Counted from the first letter of the stretch, positions 11,342 through 20,785 are shown. The stretch: 64,000 nucleotides of DNA from Polynucleobacter asymbioticus (GCF_018687575.1 NZ_CP061297.1:1494821-1558820), one strand, 5' to 3'. Notes: generated by a model not told the origin, from the sequence alone. Translations and numbers: made by a program.

Positions 11342-11428
11342 ACCCTTGGTAAACCTCCTCAATCCTGCCTTACAATCCCGTAACACTATTAAATAGATCG
11401 GCATTTAAGTCGATATAAGGAGCTCAAC

Positions 11429-11890
11429 TTGAAAATTCGCAATCAACGGGATTTTGGTGCCGGAATCATGTATATGGTTATTGGCCTGTTTTTTACAATC
11501 GTAGCCAAGCAATATCCTATGGGTACTGCAGCCAAAATGGGTCCAGGCTACTTCCCTTTCTATTTAGGGATCCTCATGACGCTTTTAGGACTTCTAGTTC
11601 TAGTGAAGTCCATGGGCGCTAAAGCGACGATTGAGTCCATTCCCAAGTTCAACTGGAGGGTCATGGCGCAAATTACTGGCTCTGTAGTCCTTTATGGCTT
11701 ATTGCTTCCTAAGATGGGCTTCTTGGTAGCTGTAGTGGTTCTGGTGTTTGTAGCGGCAAGCGCAAGCAAGGAATTTACATGGAAAGGCACCGCAATCAAT
11801 GCCGCCTTTTTGGTGACTTTCACTTACTCAGTCTTCGTTGTGGGCCTGAAGCTTCAGTTCCCACTGCTACCTTTCTTCTTACAACAATAA
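11429..11890 (+). CDS. tctB: Tripartite tricarboxylate transporter small subunit TctB
   Basis: Small membrane subunit of a solute-binding-dependent secondary transporter (TTT family) for tricarboxylates or similar organic acids. The 153-residue protein has four hydrophobic segments and the TctB signature GPGYFPFYLGILMTLLG near the N-terminus. The start is TTG at 11429: AAGGAG at 11417-11422 is a strong Shine-Dalgarno with a six-base gap, and there is no in-frame ATG before residue 14. tctA follows after 19 bases. No TctC periplasmic binding protein gene is present in the window. Confidence 0.88.
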   Translation: MKIRNQRDFGAGIMYMVIGLFFTIVAKQYPMGTAAKMGPGYFPFYLGILMTLLGLLVLVKSMGAKATIESIPKFNWRVMAQITGSVVLYGLLLPKMGFLVAVVVLVFVAASASKEFTWKGTAINAAFLVTFTYSVFVVGLKLQFPLLPFFLQQ

Positions 11891-11909
11891 CGAACCGGGA
11901 CTCTGAAAA

Positions 11910-13412
11910 ATGGATTTATTTGCTAATTTAGCTCTCGGTTTCGATACCGCATTTACCTTACAGAACCTGATGTACTGCCTAGTAGGCTGTATCTTAGGTA
12001 CTTTAATCGGCGTTTTGCCAGGTCTTGGCCCGATCGCAACGATTGCGATGTTATTGCCAGCAACCTATGCATTACCTCCAGTTGCCGCTTTGATTATGTT
12101 GTCCGGCATCTACTATGGATCACAGTACGGTGGCTCGACAACAGCGATTTTGCTCAACATCCCGGGGGAGACGTCCTCGGTGGTGACGGCGATTGATGGC
12201 TACCAAATGGCCAGAAATGGCCGAGCAGGTGTGGCGCTATTTACTGCCGGTATGGGCTCATTCTTTGCTGGTTGCGTAGCAACACTGGTTTTAGCTGCAT
12301 TTGCTGCACCACTCTCAGAGCTGGCATTTAAGTTTGGCCCCGCCGAATACTTCTCCTTAATGGTTTTAGGGTTAATCGGTGCGGTCGTACTAGCCTCAGG
12401 CTCTCTGATTAAAGCGATCGGCATGATTATTTTGGGTCTGTTAATGGGCCTGATTGGTACTGACGTGAACTCTGGCGTATCACGCTATGCCTTCGACATT
12501 CCTGAGCTGAGTGACGGTATTGGATTTGTGAGCGTCGCGATGGGTGTATTCGGTTTCGCTGAAATCATGGGTAACCTAGAGAAAAAGGGAGATGACGAGG
12601 GCTTCCTCAACAAGCTCACCAGCATGGTTCCTACCAAGAATGATGTCAAGCGCATGATTCCTTCTATCTTGCGCGGCACCACCATTGGCTCCATCCTCGG
12701 CATTCTGCCAGGCGGTGGCGCAGCTTTGGCTGCCTTTGGCGCTTACTCTGTTGAGAAGAAGTCCTCCAAGTACAGCCATGAATTCGGCAAAGGTGCTATT
12801 GAGGGTGTAGCAGGTCCAGAAGCAGCTAACAATGCTGCAGCTCAAACCTCTTTCATTCCATTACTCACATTGGGTATTCCACCAAACGCTGTGATGGCCT
12901 TGATGGTTGGAGCGATGACTATTCATAACATTCAACCAGGTCCACAAGTGATGACCAGCAACCCAGCTTTGTTCTGGGGTCTGATCGCCTCTATGTGGAT
13001 TGGTAACGTGATGTTGATTCTCTTGAACTTGCCACTCATTGGTATTTGGGTAAAGCTCTTGAAGATTCCTTATCGCTTCCTGTATCCAGCGATTCTCGTG
13101 TTCTGCTGTATCGGCGTATATACCGTGAACAACACTGTATTTGATGTTTATGTGACCGCAGCCTTTGGCTTAATCGGTTACCTCTTCTTCAAACTGGGTT
13201 GCGAACCTCCTCCATTGCTCTTGGGCTTTGTGCTCGGACCAATGATGGAAGAGAACTTCCGTCGCGCTCTACTGTTGTCACGCGGCGATTTCACCACCTT
13301 CGTAACTCGCCCACTATCTTTGAGCCTGCTCATTGCAGCCGCCCTCTTAGTTGTGATCGTGGCCTTGCCGGCGGTTAAGAAGACCCGTGAAGAGGCTTTT
13401 GTAGAAGATTAA
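11910..13412 (+). CDS. tctA: Tripartite tricarboxylate transporter permease TctA
   Basis: Large, roughly 12-helix permease of the TTT family. The 500-residue protein has the hallmark GVLPGLGPIATIAMLLPATY segment, YGGSTTAILLNIPGE, and the second-half repeat GILPGGGAALAAFGAYSVEK followed by GVAGPEAANNAAAQTSFIPLLTLGIP. Family length is about 500. It forms a two-gene operon with tctB and is followed by an intrinsic terminator. The substrate cannot be read from the permease; citrate-type and other carboxylates are all possible. The binding protein must be encoded elsewhere. Confidence 0.93.
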   Translation: MDLFANLALGFDTAFTLQNLMYCLVGCILGTLIGVLPGLGPIATIAMLLPATYALPPVAALIMLSGIYYGSQYGGSTTAILLNIPGETSSVVTAIDGYQMARNGRAGVALFTAGMGSFFAGCVATLVLAAFAAPLSELAFKFGPAEYFSLMVLGLIGAVVLASGSLIKAIGMIILGLLMGLIGTDVNSGVSRYAFDIPELSDGIGFVSVAMGVFGFAEIMGNLEKKGDDEGFLNKLTSMVPTKNDVKRMIPSILRGTTIGSILGILPGGGAALAAFGAYSVEKKSSKYSHEFGKGAIEGVAGPEAANNAAAQTSFIPLLTLGIPPNAVMALMVGAMTIHNIQPGPQVMTSNPALFWGLIASMWIGNVMLILLNLPLIGIWVKLLKIPYRFLYPAILVFCCIGVYTVNNTVFDVYVTAAFGLIGYLFFKLGCEPPPLLLGFVLGPMMEENFRRALLLSRGDFTTFVTRPLSLSLLIAAALLVVIVALPAVKKTREEAFVED

Positions 13413-13436
13413 TTCTCGAATACTTCTCAGAAACGA

Positions 13437-13464
13437 GCCCGCAGCTGTTTGCGGGCTTTTTTCT
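13437..13464 (+). terminator. Intrinsic terminator after tctA
   Basis: Stem GCCCGCA (13437-13443), loop of six, TGCGGGC (13450-13456), then TTTTTT. It ends the tctBA unit. The glnS promoter begins immediately downstream. Confidence 0.85.
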
Positions 13465-13484
13465 TTCTGGGCGGGGGTTTTCTC

Positions 13485-13490
13485 TACAAT
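13485..13490 (+). promoter_or_regulatory. Putative -10 of glnS (leaderless)
   Basis: TACAAT at 13485-13490, six bases before the glnS ATG (13497). No recognisable -35; the upstream bases belong to the tctA terminator tail. Confidence 0.5.
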
Positions 13491-13496
13491 GAGTAC

Positions 13497-15269
13497 ATGT
13501 CCCAAGATAGCAAACCCTCCAAATCGCTCGCCAGCACTGTTGCTGAGCCTTCCAACTTTTTGCGCCAGATCATCGATCATGACCTGGCGAGTGGCGCCTA
13601 CCAGAACCGTAGTGATCGTAGCGGTCAAGCTATCCCCTCCATCATTACGCGCTTTCCACCAGAGCCCAACGGCTATCTCCATATTGGTCACGCCAAAAGT
13701 ATTTGCTTGAACTTTGGTCTAGCCGCTGATTACAACCATCAAGCGGGTGGTGCACGTTGCAATATGCGCCTGGACGATACCAATCCAGTTAAAGAAGATA
13801 TTGAGTACGCTGACAGCATTTTGGATGCCGTTAAATGGTTGGGATTTGATTGGGGCACACACCTGTATCACGCAAGTGATTACTTTGATCAACTCTATGA
13901 GTTTGCAGAAATTCTGATTCAGAATGGCAAAGCCTATGTGGATAGTCAAAGTGCAGATGACATCCATACCAATCGTGGCAACTTCGGCCAGGCTGGAAAA
14001 AATAGTCCTTATCGCGCTCGCACTGCCGATGAAAATCTTGCCTTATTTCGTGAGATGCGTGATGGCAAATACAAAGATGGTGAGCATGTACTGCGATTGA
14101 AGATTGATATGGCGCATCCGAATATCGTGATGCGCGATCCTGTGGTCTATCGCATTCGTCATATCGATCACCACCGTACTGGTAGCAAATGGTGCATCTA
14201 TCCTTTATATGATTTCACGCACTGCATTTCGGATGCGCTGGAAAATGTTTCACACTCCATTTGCACTTTGGAGTTTGAAAATAATCGCCCTCTCTACGAC
14301 TGGATAGTGGCTTCACTGGCAGAGCTAGGGATCTTCAAAAATCCAGTACCGCACCAATATGAATTCGCCCGCCTCAACCTCACTTACACCATCACTAGCA
14401 AGCGCAAGCTGCTGCAACTGGTAGAAGAAAAACATGTTGATGGCTGGGATGATCCCCGCATGCCCACTATCGTAGGTATTCGTCGCAGAGGCTATACGCC
14501 TGAGAGCATTCGCTTGTTCTGTGAACGCATTGGCGTTTCTAAAGCAGATAGCTGGATTGATATGAGCACTTTGGATCAAGCCCTGCGTGATGATCTGGAA
14601 GCTAAAGCGCCACGGGCTACAGCAGTGCTTAAGCCACTGAAACTCGTGATTGAGAATTTTGATGCATCTGCGAGCGAGCCTTGCTCAGCCCCGCGCCACC
14701 CTCAGCATCCTGAATGGGGCAATCGTGAGTTTCATTTCACAAAAGAATTGTGGATTGAAGAAGATGATTTTATGAAAGATCCTATTAAAGGATTCTTTAG
14801 ACTCTATCCACCGATTGGCGATCAAGCGGGTGGACGTGTTCGTTTGCGTCATGGTTTTGTGATCGAGTGCACAGGCTTTGAAGTGGATGCTCAGGGCAAT
14901 GTGATTCAAGTCAATGCAACTCATTTCCCCGATAGCAAGAGCGGCACTCCTGGCTCAAATAACTACAAGGTCAAAGGCAATATTCATTGGATTAGTGCGG
15001 CAGAGGCTGTCCCCGCACAAGTGCGTCTCTATGATCACTTATTTAATGATCCGCATCCAGATAGCGGTGATAAAAATTTCCTTGACGCCATCAATCCAAA
15101 CTCCAAGCAAACGATTACTGCCTTCTTAGAGCCTTGTATGAAAGACACTAAAGCAGAAGATCGTTTTCAGTTTGAACGCCACGGTTACTTTGTGGCAGAT
15201 CAGAGTGACTCCAAACCAGGTCAACCCGTATTTAATCGTACAGTCGGGCTTAAGGATTCTTGGAAATAG
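13497..15269 (+). CDS. glnS: Glutamine--tRNA ligase
   Basis: Charges tRNA-Gln. The 590-residue class Ic synthetase has PPEPNGYLHIGHAKSIC (HIGH motif), the DDTNP segment, the KMSKS-equivalent within TITSKRKLLQLVEE, and the C-terminal beta-barrel anticodon domain. The open frame begins earlier, but ATG 13497 (MSQDSKPSKSL) is preferred because a TACAAT at 13485-13490 ends six bases upstream, consistent with a leaderless start; no Shine-Dalgarno is present. The 3' end overlaps the convergent gene at 15250-16137 by 20 bases. Confidence 0.95.
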   Translation: MSQDSKPSKSLASTVAEPSNFLRQIIDHDLASGAYQNRSDRSGQAIPSIITRFPPEPNGYLHIGHAKSICLNFGLAADYNHQAGGARCNMRLDDTNPVKEDIEYADSILDAVKWLGFDWGTHLYHASDYFDQLYEFAEILIQNGKAYVDSQSADDIHTNRGNFGQAGKNSPYRARTADENLALFREMRDGKYKDGEHVLRLKIDMAHPNIVMRDPVVYRIRHIDHHRTGSKWCIYPLYDFTHCISDALENVSHSICTLEFENNRPLYDWIVASLAELGIFKNPVPHQYEFARLNLTYTITSKRKLLQLVEEKHVDGWDDPRMPTIVGIRRRGYTPESIRLFCERIGVSKADSWIDMSTLDQALRDDLEAKAPRATAVLKPLKLVIENFDASASEPCSAPRHPQHPEWGNREFHFTKELWIEEDDFMKDPIKGFFRLYPPIGDQAGGRVRLRHGFVIECTGFEVDAQGNVIQVNATHFPDSKSGTPGSNNYKVKGNIHWISAAEAVPAQVRLYDHLFNDPHPDSGDKNFLDAINPNSKQTITAFLEPCMKDTKAEDRFQFERHGYFVADQSDSKPGQPVFNRTVGLKDSWK

Positions 15270-16137
15270 TTTTCAGAAACTCTGTCACGCTGGGATAGCG
15301 TAGCGGGGTTTTCAATTCTGCTAGTCGCGCATTCGTTACGCGCCGAGACTCCCGCATAAAAGACCACAGCATTGGAGATACGATTTTCTCCAGCTGCTCA
15401 GCAGGCATTCTGGGTGGTCGATCTAAGCCAAAGGCATCAGCCACTTCATCAAAATAATCACCCATCTTGGTCTCGCCGCCGTCACAAGCATTAATCACGC
15501 GCTGCGGTTTACCGTGATAAACGGCGGCACAAATTAACCTTGCTAAATCATCACTCTGTATGTGATTTGAGTAAGCGTCCTCAGCTGGATTTAAGGCGGG
15601 GGTGCCCGCCTGTATGCGCTCCACCGGCAATCGATCGGCAGCATAAATACCTGGTACTCGCAAAATGGTGAGGGCGACTCCATGAGCTGGAGCCCAAAGA
15701 CGCAGGCAATTTTCTGCATCCACTCTGCGCTTGGCTCGCTCGCTTTGGGGCTTGACGGGGGTCACTTCACTTACTCTACCGCCCGCATGATCCCCATAAA
15801 CACCCGTAGTACTCACATAAATCAAGCGCCCAACGGTATCAGAGCCTTGGGCTAAAATTCGGAGGAGGTTGCGAGTTCGGCAATCACGATGACCTGTATT
15901 TTGGGGTGGTGCTAAGTGGATCACGGTTTGCGCTAATCCACTTAAACGCCACAAGCTATCGGGCTTATCCAGATCCCCCAAAACCGGAATCGCGCCAACT
16001 GCTCTCAACTCCTGAAAACGGGTTTTCTGGGAAGTTAAGGCGTATACGCGATGACTTCGAGCGAGCTGCTTGGCAACACGCAGGCCAATGTCACCACAGC
16101 CGACGATCAGAATTCGAGATTTACCAAAAGATTGCAT
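15250..16137 (-). CDS. NAD(P)-dependent epimerase/reductase-like protein (SDR superfamily)
   Basis: A 295-residue Rossmann-fold protein with the dinucleotide-binding glycine motif in ILIVGCGDIGLRVAKQLA (residues 9-26). It also has the extended-SDR segment VSTTGVYGDHAGGRVSE, with Ser-Thr-Thr and Tyr but without a canonical YxxxK. This resembles the YeeZ-type epimerase-like group, whose substrates are unknown. It is convergent with glnS (20-base overlap) and divergent from the reductase gene at 16174. Its ATG lies seven bases after a minus-strand TACGAT (16145-16150), another probable leaderless start. Confidence 0.75.
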   Translation of the reverse strand: MQSFGKSRILIVGCGDIGLRVAKQLARSHRVYALTSQKTRFQELRAVGAIPVLGDLDKPDSLWRLSGLAQTVIHLAPPQNTGHRDCRTRNLLRILAQGSDTVGRLIYVSTTGVYGDHAGGRVSEVTPVKPQSERAKRRVDAENCLRLWAPAHGVALTILRVPGIYAADRLPVERIQAGTPALNPAEDAYSNHIQSDDLARLICAAVYHGKPQRVINACDGGETKMGDYFDEVADAFGLDRPPRMPAEQLEKIVSPMLWSFMRESRRVTNARLAELKTPLRYPSVTEFLKTISKNP

Positions 16138-16173
16138 AAGTCACATCGTAACGATTTATTGAAAGGAATGAGA

Positions 16174-17214
16174 GTGTCTTACCAAGTCACGCTCAAAGCG
16201 AGCGGCAAACAATTTACCGTCCAACAGGATGAAACTCTGCTCGAAGCAGCATTACAGCAGGGCATCACCCTGCCCTATGGCTGTAAAAATGGTGCTTGTG
16301 GATCCTGTAAAGGCAAGGTTTTAGAAGGTCAGGTGGAGCATGGCCAACATAGTACTGCAGCCTTAAGTGCGACTGATGAAGCCGCTGGCGGAACCTTGTT
16401 TTGTTGTGCTCATCCCAAGTCGGACCTACTCATTGAAGCCCGGGAAGTACAGGGTGCAGGCGATATCGCCATCCGCAAAGTACCTTGTCGCGTGAATAGC
16501 ATTACAAAACCCAGTAGTGATGTGGCGATTCTCAAACTGCAATTACCGGCTGCTGAGCGCTTTCAATTTCTGGCTGGACAGTATGTAGAGTTTCTACTCA
16601 AAGATGGGCAGCGCCGCGCCTATTCCATTGCCAATGCACCAGATCAAGAAGGCCCTCTGGAATTGCATATTCGCCACTTGCCAGGTGGACTCTTTACTGA
16701 CTTTGTCTTTGGTGCAAAAGATCCGGCACTAAAAGAAAAAGATATTCTGCGTTTTGAAGGCCCATTAGGCAGCTTCTTCTTGAGGGAGGACTCTAAAAAA
16801 CCCATCATCTTCGTTGCGGCAGGTACCGGCTTTGCGCCGATTAAATCCATCGTCGAGCAAATGCGGCTCAAAAAAATTCAGCGCCCGATACATCTGTATT
16901 GGGGTGGTCGGCGCCCAAGTGACCTCTATCTCGATGCGCTCTGTCAGTCATGGGCAAGCGACATCCCAGACTTCAAATACATCCCCGTTATTTCAGATGC
17001 CCTCGCAGAGGATCAATGGGCCGGGCGTATAGGTTTTGTTCACCAAGCTGTAATCGCCGACCATCCTGACATGAGCCTTTTCCAGGTCTATGCCTGCGGA
17101 GCTCCGGTCATGGTCAATGCAGCCCGCCAGGACTTTGCATCTCAGTGCAAACTGCCAGAAGAGGAGTTCTTTGCGGATTCCTTCACTAGTGCTGCTGACC
17201 TCGCGACAAACTAG
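16174..17214 (+). CDS. CDP-6-deoxy-delta-3,4-glucoseen reductase-like ferredoxin/flavin oxidoreductase
   Basis: A 346-residue electron-transfer protein. The N-terminal plant-type [2Fe-2S] domain has YGCKNGACGSCKGKVLEG plus FCCAHP (ligands Cys37, Cys42, Cys45 and Cys77). It is followed by an FAD-binding domain (RAYSIAN) and an NAD(P)H-binding domain (GTGFAPIKS, then YACGAPVMV). Such proteins are usually annotated AscD/RfbI-like in Burkholderiales, but no deoxysugar genes are nearby, so the real partner is unknown. The start is probably GTG 16174: AAGGA at 16163-16167 has proper spacing for it but would abut ATG 16168. Confidence 0.8.
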   Translation: MSYQVTLKASGKQFTVQQDETLLEAALQQGITLPYGCKNGACGSCKGKVLEGQVEHGQHSTAALSATDEAAGGTLFCCAHPKSDLLIEAREVQGAGDIAIRKVPCRVNSITKPSSDVAILKLQLPAAERFQFLAGQYVEFLLKDGQRRAYSIANAPDQEGPLELHIRHLPGGLFTDFVFGAKDPALKEKDILRFEGPLGSFFLREDSKKPIIFVAAGTGFAPIKSIVEQMRLKKIQRPIHLYWGGRRPSDLYLDALCQSWASDIPDFKYIPVISDALAEDQWAGRIGFVHQAVIADHPDMSLFQVYACGAPVMVNAARQDFASQCKLPEEEFFADSFTSAADLATN

Positions 17215-17264
17215 CCTGCTAAGCGCGATAATAGAAACTCATTTGACCTCACTTTGCACACGAT

Positions 17265-18458
17265 ATGAATAAGCCAGCCCAATCCGTAGATGCCCACTCG
17301 GTGATGTTTATTACCCCACGACCAGAAGTGATGATGGTTGAGGGTAAAGGCTCTTGGCTGACCGATAACAATGGCAAGCGCTACTTAGACTTCCTACAAG
17401 GCTGGGCTGTGAACTGTTTAGGTCATAGCAACCCAGGCATGATTGAAGCGCTTAATGCACAGGCTCAGAAGCTCATCAATCCGAGCCCAGCTTTTTATAA
17501 CGAGCCAATGATTCGCTTATCGAATCTTCTGACTGAAAACAGCTGCTTCAACAAAGTGTTTTTTGCTAATAGTGGAGCTGAAGCCAACGAAGGCGCTATC
17601 AAGCTGGCGCGTAAATGGGGTCAACTTCATAAGTCAGGCGCTTTTGAGATCATTACCTTTGATCACAGCTTTCATGGACGTACTTTAGCAACCATGAGTG
17701 CGTCCGGTAAGCCCGGTTGGGACACGATGTTTGCCCCACAAGTTCCTGGTTTTCTAAAAGCCGATTTAAATGATTTGGAGTCTGTCAAAAAACTGGTGAC
17801 CGATAAAACTGTTGCCGTCATGCTCGAACCAGTTCAAGGCGAAGGTGGCGTGATCCCCACTACGAAAGAATTTATGCAAAGCCTGCGTAAATTCACTAAA
17901 GAAAATAATATTCTGCTGATCGTTGATGAAGTGCAAGCTGGCTGTGGTCGCACCGGAAAACTATTTGCCTATCAACACTACGGCATTGAACCCGACATCA
18001 TGACCTTAGGCAAAGGTATAGGTGGTGGCGTTCCCCTAGCAGCACTCATGGCAACTGATGCAGTTGCTTGCTTCGTTCCGGGCGATCAAGGAGGCACCTA
18101 TAACGGCAATCCATTAATGACCGCTGTTGGCGTTAGTGTGATCGAGCAACTATTGGCGCCAGGCTTCCTGGAATCGGTTCGCGCCAAAGGCGAGTTGCTG
18201 AGCAAAGAGTTGTTGGCGATCTCCGCGGAATTTAATTTAGATGGGGAACGTGGTGAAGGCTTATTACGCGCCCTCATGTTAAGCAGTGATATTGGCGCCA
18301 AGTTGGTTGAACTTGCTCGCGATAGGGGCCCGGAAGGATTGTTGATTAACTCACCGAGACCTAACCTCTTGCGCTTTATGCCAGCACTCAATGTATCCGA
18401 TGATGAAATTCGTCAGATGTGCAATATCTTGAGAGAGCTACTCAAGCAAGTTGCTTAA
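17265..18458 (+). CDS. argD: Acetylornithine aminotransferase (class III PLP)
   Basis: Transfers the amino group from glutamate to N-acetylglutamate semialdehyde in arginine synthesis. The 397-residue protein has [43 protein letters not shown], the [13 protein letters not shown] motif and the PLP lysine in [15 protein letters not shown], matching ArgD in sequence and length. A related succinylornithine or N-succinyldiaminopimelate activity is possible, as in many bacteria. It is 50 bases after the reductase and is followed by a terminator; argF and argG lie 19 kb away. Confidence 0.88.
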   Translation: MNKPAQSVDAHSVMFITPRPEVMMVEGKGSWLTDNNGKRYLDFLQGWAVNCLGHSNPGMIEALNAQAQKLINPSPAFYNEPMIRLSNLLTENSCFNKVFFANSGAEANEGAIKLARKWGQLHKSGAFEIITFDHSFHGRTLATMSASGKPGWDTMFAPQVPGFLKADLNDLESVKKLVTDKTVAVMLEPVQGEGGVIPTTKEFMQSLRKFTKENNILLIVDEVQAGCGRTGKLFAYQHYGIEPDIMTLGKGIGGGVPLAALMATDAVACFVPGDQGGTYNGNPLMTAVGVSVIEQLLAPGFLESVRAKGELLSKELLAISAEFNLDGERGEGLLRALMLSSDIGAKLVELARDRGPEGLLINSPRPNLLRFMPALNVSDDEIRQMCNILRELLKQVA

Positions 18459-18480
18459 AGCTTCTCGATAAAATGTAATA

Positions 18481-18507
18481 AAGGAGCCCAGGGCTCCTTT
18501 ATTTTTT
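18481..18507 (+). terminator. Intrinsic terminator between argD and ispH
   Basis: Near-perfect palindrome AAGGAGCCC (18481-18489) and GGGCTCCTT (18491-18499), then ATTTTTTA. It terminates argD and may also serve the convergent ispH. Confidence 0.8.
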
Positions 18508-18511
18508 ATAG

Positions 18512-19465
18512 CTAACCAACTAAATTCTTGGGTAACGAGAATGTGATGTCTTCAACCACACCTTCCAAGTTACGAATACTGCGTGGACCAAACTCTTGAA
18601 TCCTCTCCACAATCGAGAGGGCTAGACTTTCTGGGGCTGACGCACCTGCAGTAAGACCCACTCGCCTCTTACCAGCAAACCATTCGGCTCGCAGTTGGTC
18701 TGGGGCATCCACCATGTAGGCGGGTACACCTAACTTTTCAGCTAATTCACGCAAGCGATTCGAGTTCGAACTTGCTTTGCTACCCACCACAATAACGATC
18801 TCCACTTGAGGCGCCATAAATTTGACAGCATCTTGGCGGTTCTGAGTGGCATAACAAATATCTTGTTTGCGCGGCTGAACAATATTTGGAAACTTTTGAG
18901 TTAATGCATCAACAATTTCTTTTGTCTCATCTACAGAGAGGGTGGTTTGCGTCACAAAAGCAATTTTTTCATGCTCAGTAAAAGGCAGCTGAGCAACATC
19001 CGCTATCGTTTCAATCAGATGAACGCCTTTTTCTACTTGCCCCATCGTACCTTCAACTTCTGGGTGGCCAGCATGGCCAATCATCAAGACCGTGAAACCA
19101 TCTTTACACATCTTGACGACTTCAAGATGCACCTTAGTAACCAGAGGGCAGGTAGCGTCATATACCTGCAACCCGCGCGCCTCAGCATCTTGGCGCACCT
19201 CTTGAGAGACACCATGGGCACTAAACACCACGATGCCACCTTTAGGAACCTCATGCAACTCTTCCACAAATACAGCGCCTTTTTCACGCAGGCCATTTAC
19301 GACATAGGCATTGTGAACAATCTCATGACGTACATAAATTGGTGCGCCAAAACGAGTCAGCGCTTCATTGACGATATTGATTGCACGATCTACGCCTGCG
19401 CAAAAACCGCGTGGCTGCGCCATCAAAATTTCTGCCGTGTCTTGCACGCTAGATGGGTTACTCAT
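18512..19465 (-). CDS. ispH: 4-hydroxy-3-methylbut-2-enyl diphosphate reductase
   Basis: Last step of the MEP isoprenoid pathway: reduces HMBPP to IPP and DMAPP using a [4Fe-4S] cluster. The 317-residue protein has three cluster cysteines in [10 protein letters not shown] (Cys22), [11 protein letters not shown] (Cys106) and [12 protein letters not shown] (Cys204). It also has the catalytic [10 protein letters not shown] segment and the SNSNRLRE substrate motif. Length is usual for IspH. It starts three bases after the stop of the FKBP gene, so the two form an operon driven from upstream of 19915. Confidence 0.96.
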   Translation of the reverse strand: MSNPSSVQDTAEILMAQPRGFCAGVDRAINIVNEALTRFGAPIYVRHEIVHNAYVVNGLREKGAVFVEELHEVPKGGIVVFSAHGVSQEVRQDAEARGLQVYDATCPLVTKVHLEVVKMCKDGFTVLMIGHAGHPEVEGTMGQVEKGVHLIETIADVAQLPFTEHEKIAFVTQTTLSVDETKEIVDALTQKFPNIVQPRKQDICYATQNRQDAVKFMAPQVEIVIVVGSKASSNSNRLRELAEKLGVPAYMVDAPDQLRAEWFAGKRRVGLTAGASAPESLALSIVERIQEFGPRSIRNLEGVVEDITFSLPKNLVG

Positions 19466-19468
19466 GAG

Positions 19469-19915
19469 TTACAGAATCGCAACGATTTCAGCTTCGAAGG
19501 TAACAGGCCTTCCAGCAAGAGGGTGATTGAAATCAAACCATGCACCCTCTTCATTAATGGATTGCAATACACCAGCATATTGCGCGCCACCAGGGGCATT
19601 AAATTCAATGACATCGCCAGGATTAAATTCCACATCATCATCGCGACCCTCTTTGAGCGCGCCCAAAGAAACCCACTGAATTAATTCCTCTTTACGCTCA
19701 CCAAAACTTTCTTCCGGTGGCAGTAAGGCGCTTTTCTTTTCACCCACACCCAGTCCGATTAATACCTTTTCAAAACAAGGCGCAAATTGACCCGAACCCA
19801 TCAGCACCGTCGCAGGACGATCGATAAAAGTATTGATGTAATCATCCCCGCTAGGCAAAGTCAGCCGATAGTTGAGAGTCAGGAAGGAATTGGGCAAAAC
19901 CGTAAGCTTAGTCAT
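19469..19915 (-). CDS. FKBP-type peptidyl-prolyl isomerase (SlpA/FkpB-like)
   Basis: A 148-residue cytoplasmic FKBP with inserted-flap domain: it begins with FLTLNYRLTLPSGD, then GSGQFAPCFEKVLIGLGVGEK and the charged flap PPEESFGERKEEL, ending in FNHPLAGRPVTFEAEIV, the hallmark of SlpD/SlyD/FkpB proteins. It likely assists folding of proline-containing proteins. The gene next to ispH is usually fkpB in proteobacteria. ATG 19915 is chosen over the longer frame (to 19951) because it aligns with family starts and lies six bases after a minus-strand TACAAT (19922-19927). Confidence 0.85.
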   Translation of the reverse strand: MTKLTVLPNSFLTLNYRLTLPSGDDYINTFIDRPATVLMGSGQFAPCFEKVLIGLGVGEKKSALLPPEESFGERKEELIQWVSLGALKEGRDDDVEFNPGDVIEFNAPGGAQYAGVLQSINEEGAWFDFNHPLAGRPVTFEAEIVAIL

Positions 19916-19921
19916 AAGGTA

Positions 19922-19927
19922 ATTGTA
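19922..19927 (-). promoter_or_regulatory. Putative -10 of the FKBP-ispH operon (leaderless)
   Basis: Minus-strand TACAAT at 19927-19922, six bases before ATG 19915. It sits in the 30-base gap to the divergent radC start; no -35 is convincing. Confidence 0.5.
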
Positions 19928-19945
19928 TCTAGGCCGGACCTGAGC

Positions 19946-20647
19946 GTGCACTCACCGATTACGGATTGGCCAAAAATGGAGCAGCCTCGCGAGAAACTAC
20001 GGGCCCTCGGAGCATCCGCCTTGAGCGACGCTGAATTGCTTGCAATCTTTCTGCGGGTTGGCGTCAAAGGCAAAACCGCAGTGGCTTTAGCTGAAGATCT
20101 TCTTCACCATTTTGGCAATTTGCCACGCCTACTGTCCTGTACGCCAGAGGAATTAACCCAGATTCACGGCATGGGTATTTCCAAATGGTCACAAATTCAG
20201 GCGGCATACGAGCTTGTTAAGCGCAGCCTTGAGAAAACCCTCTCCCAGGAATCCGTATTCTCATCACCAGGGTATGTCAGGGAGTTCTTACAAGCTCGAT
20301 TTGGCCGTCTGCCACATGAAGTCTTCCTTTGCCTATACCTTGACTCCAGACTGCACCTGATTGAGTGCCAGGAGCTTTTTAGAGGCTCCCTAACCCACAC
20401 TGCGGTCTACCCCCGAGAAATCCTGAAGGAAGCACTTTCGAGGAATGCCAGCGCCCTCATCGTGGCCCATAACCATCCCAGTGGTAACCCACTCCCCAGC
20501 ATTGCCGACCAGGAATTAACCAAAATACTGTCTAAGGCCCTACAGTTGGTGGATATTCCACTCTTAGATCACTGCATAGTCAGCGATAGCGGTTTTTTCT
20601 CATTTTCAGATGCTGGCCTTATGAAAAATGACCATAAACAGAAGTAA
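19946..20647 (+). CDS. radC: RadC-family JAB1/MPN domain protein
   Basis: A 233-residue RadC homologue. An N-terminal helix-hairpin-helix region (PREKLRALGASALSDAELLAIFLRVG, with TQIHGMG) is followed by an MPN/JAB metalloprotease-like domain with the motif HNHPSGNPLPSIADQELT. The RadC name is historical: the E. coli protein is not required for the repair phenotype first assigned to it. The frame is open further upstream, but the family start falls at SPITDWP, so GTG 19946 is the best start. It is divergent from the FKBP gene with overlapping control regions. Confidence 0.88.
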   Translation: MHSPITDWPKMEQPREKLRALGASALSDAELLAIFLRVGVKGKTAVALAEDLLHHFGNLPRLLSCTPEELTQIHGMGISKWSQIQAAYELVKRSLEKTLSQESVFSSPGYVREFLQARFGRLPHEVFLCLYLDSRLHLIECQELFRGSLTHTAVYPREILKEALSRNASALIVAHNHPSGNPLPSIADQELTKILSKALQLVDIPLLDHCIVSDSGFFSFSDAGLMKNDHKQK

Positions 20648-20745
20648 TCACTAACTTAATAGCATGTTTTGGCCAATACTTGAGCTGAGATTGTTATATC
20701 CTCAAAACTAAAGCCAATTAGGGGTAGATCAAAGTGCTCGGAGAC

Positions 20746-20754
20746 TGATACAAT
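20746..20754 (+). promoter_or_regulatory. Extended -10 promoter of rpmB-rpmG
   Basis: TGATACAAT at 20746-20754 (TGn plus TACAAT). The predicted start is about 25 bases before the rpmB ATG, leaving room for the GGAG at 20773-20776, so this unit has a conventional leader. Confidence 0.55.
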
Positions 20755-20785
20755 CTTCTTTTTTCGCAATTAATGGAGTTATGTC

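Noticed and set aside
18947..19684. Long open frame (245 codons) opposite ispH and the FKBP gene
   Set aside because: Antisense to two well-supported genes and without any recognisable domain.
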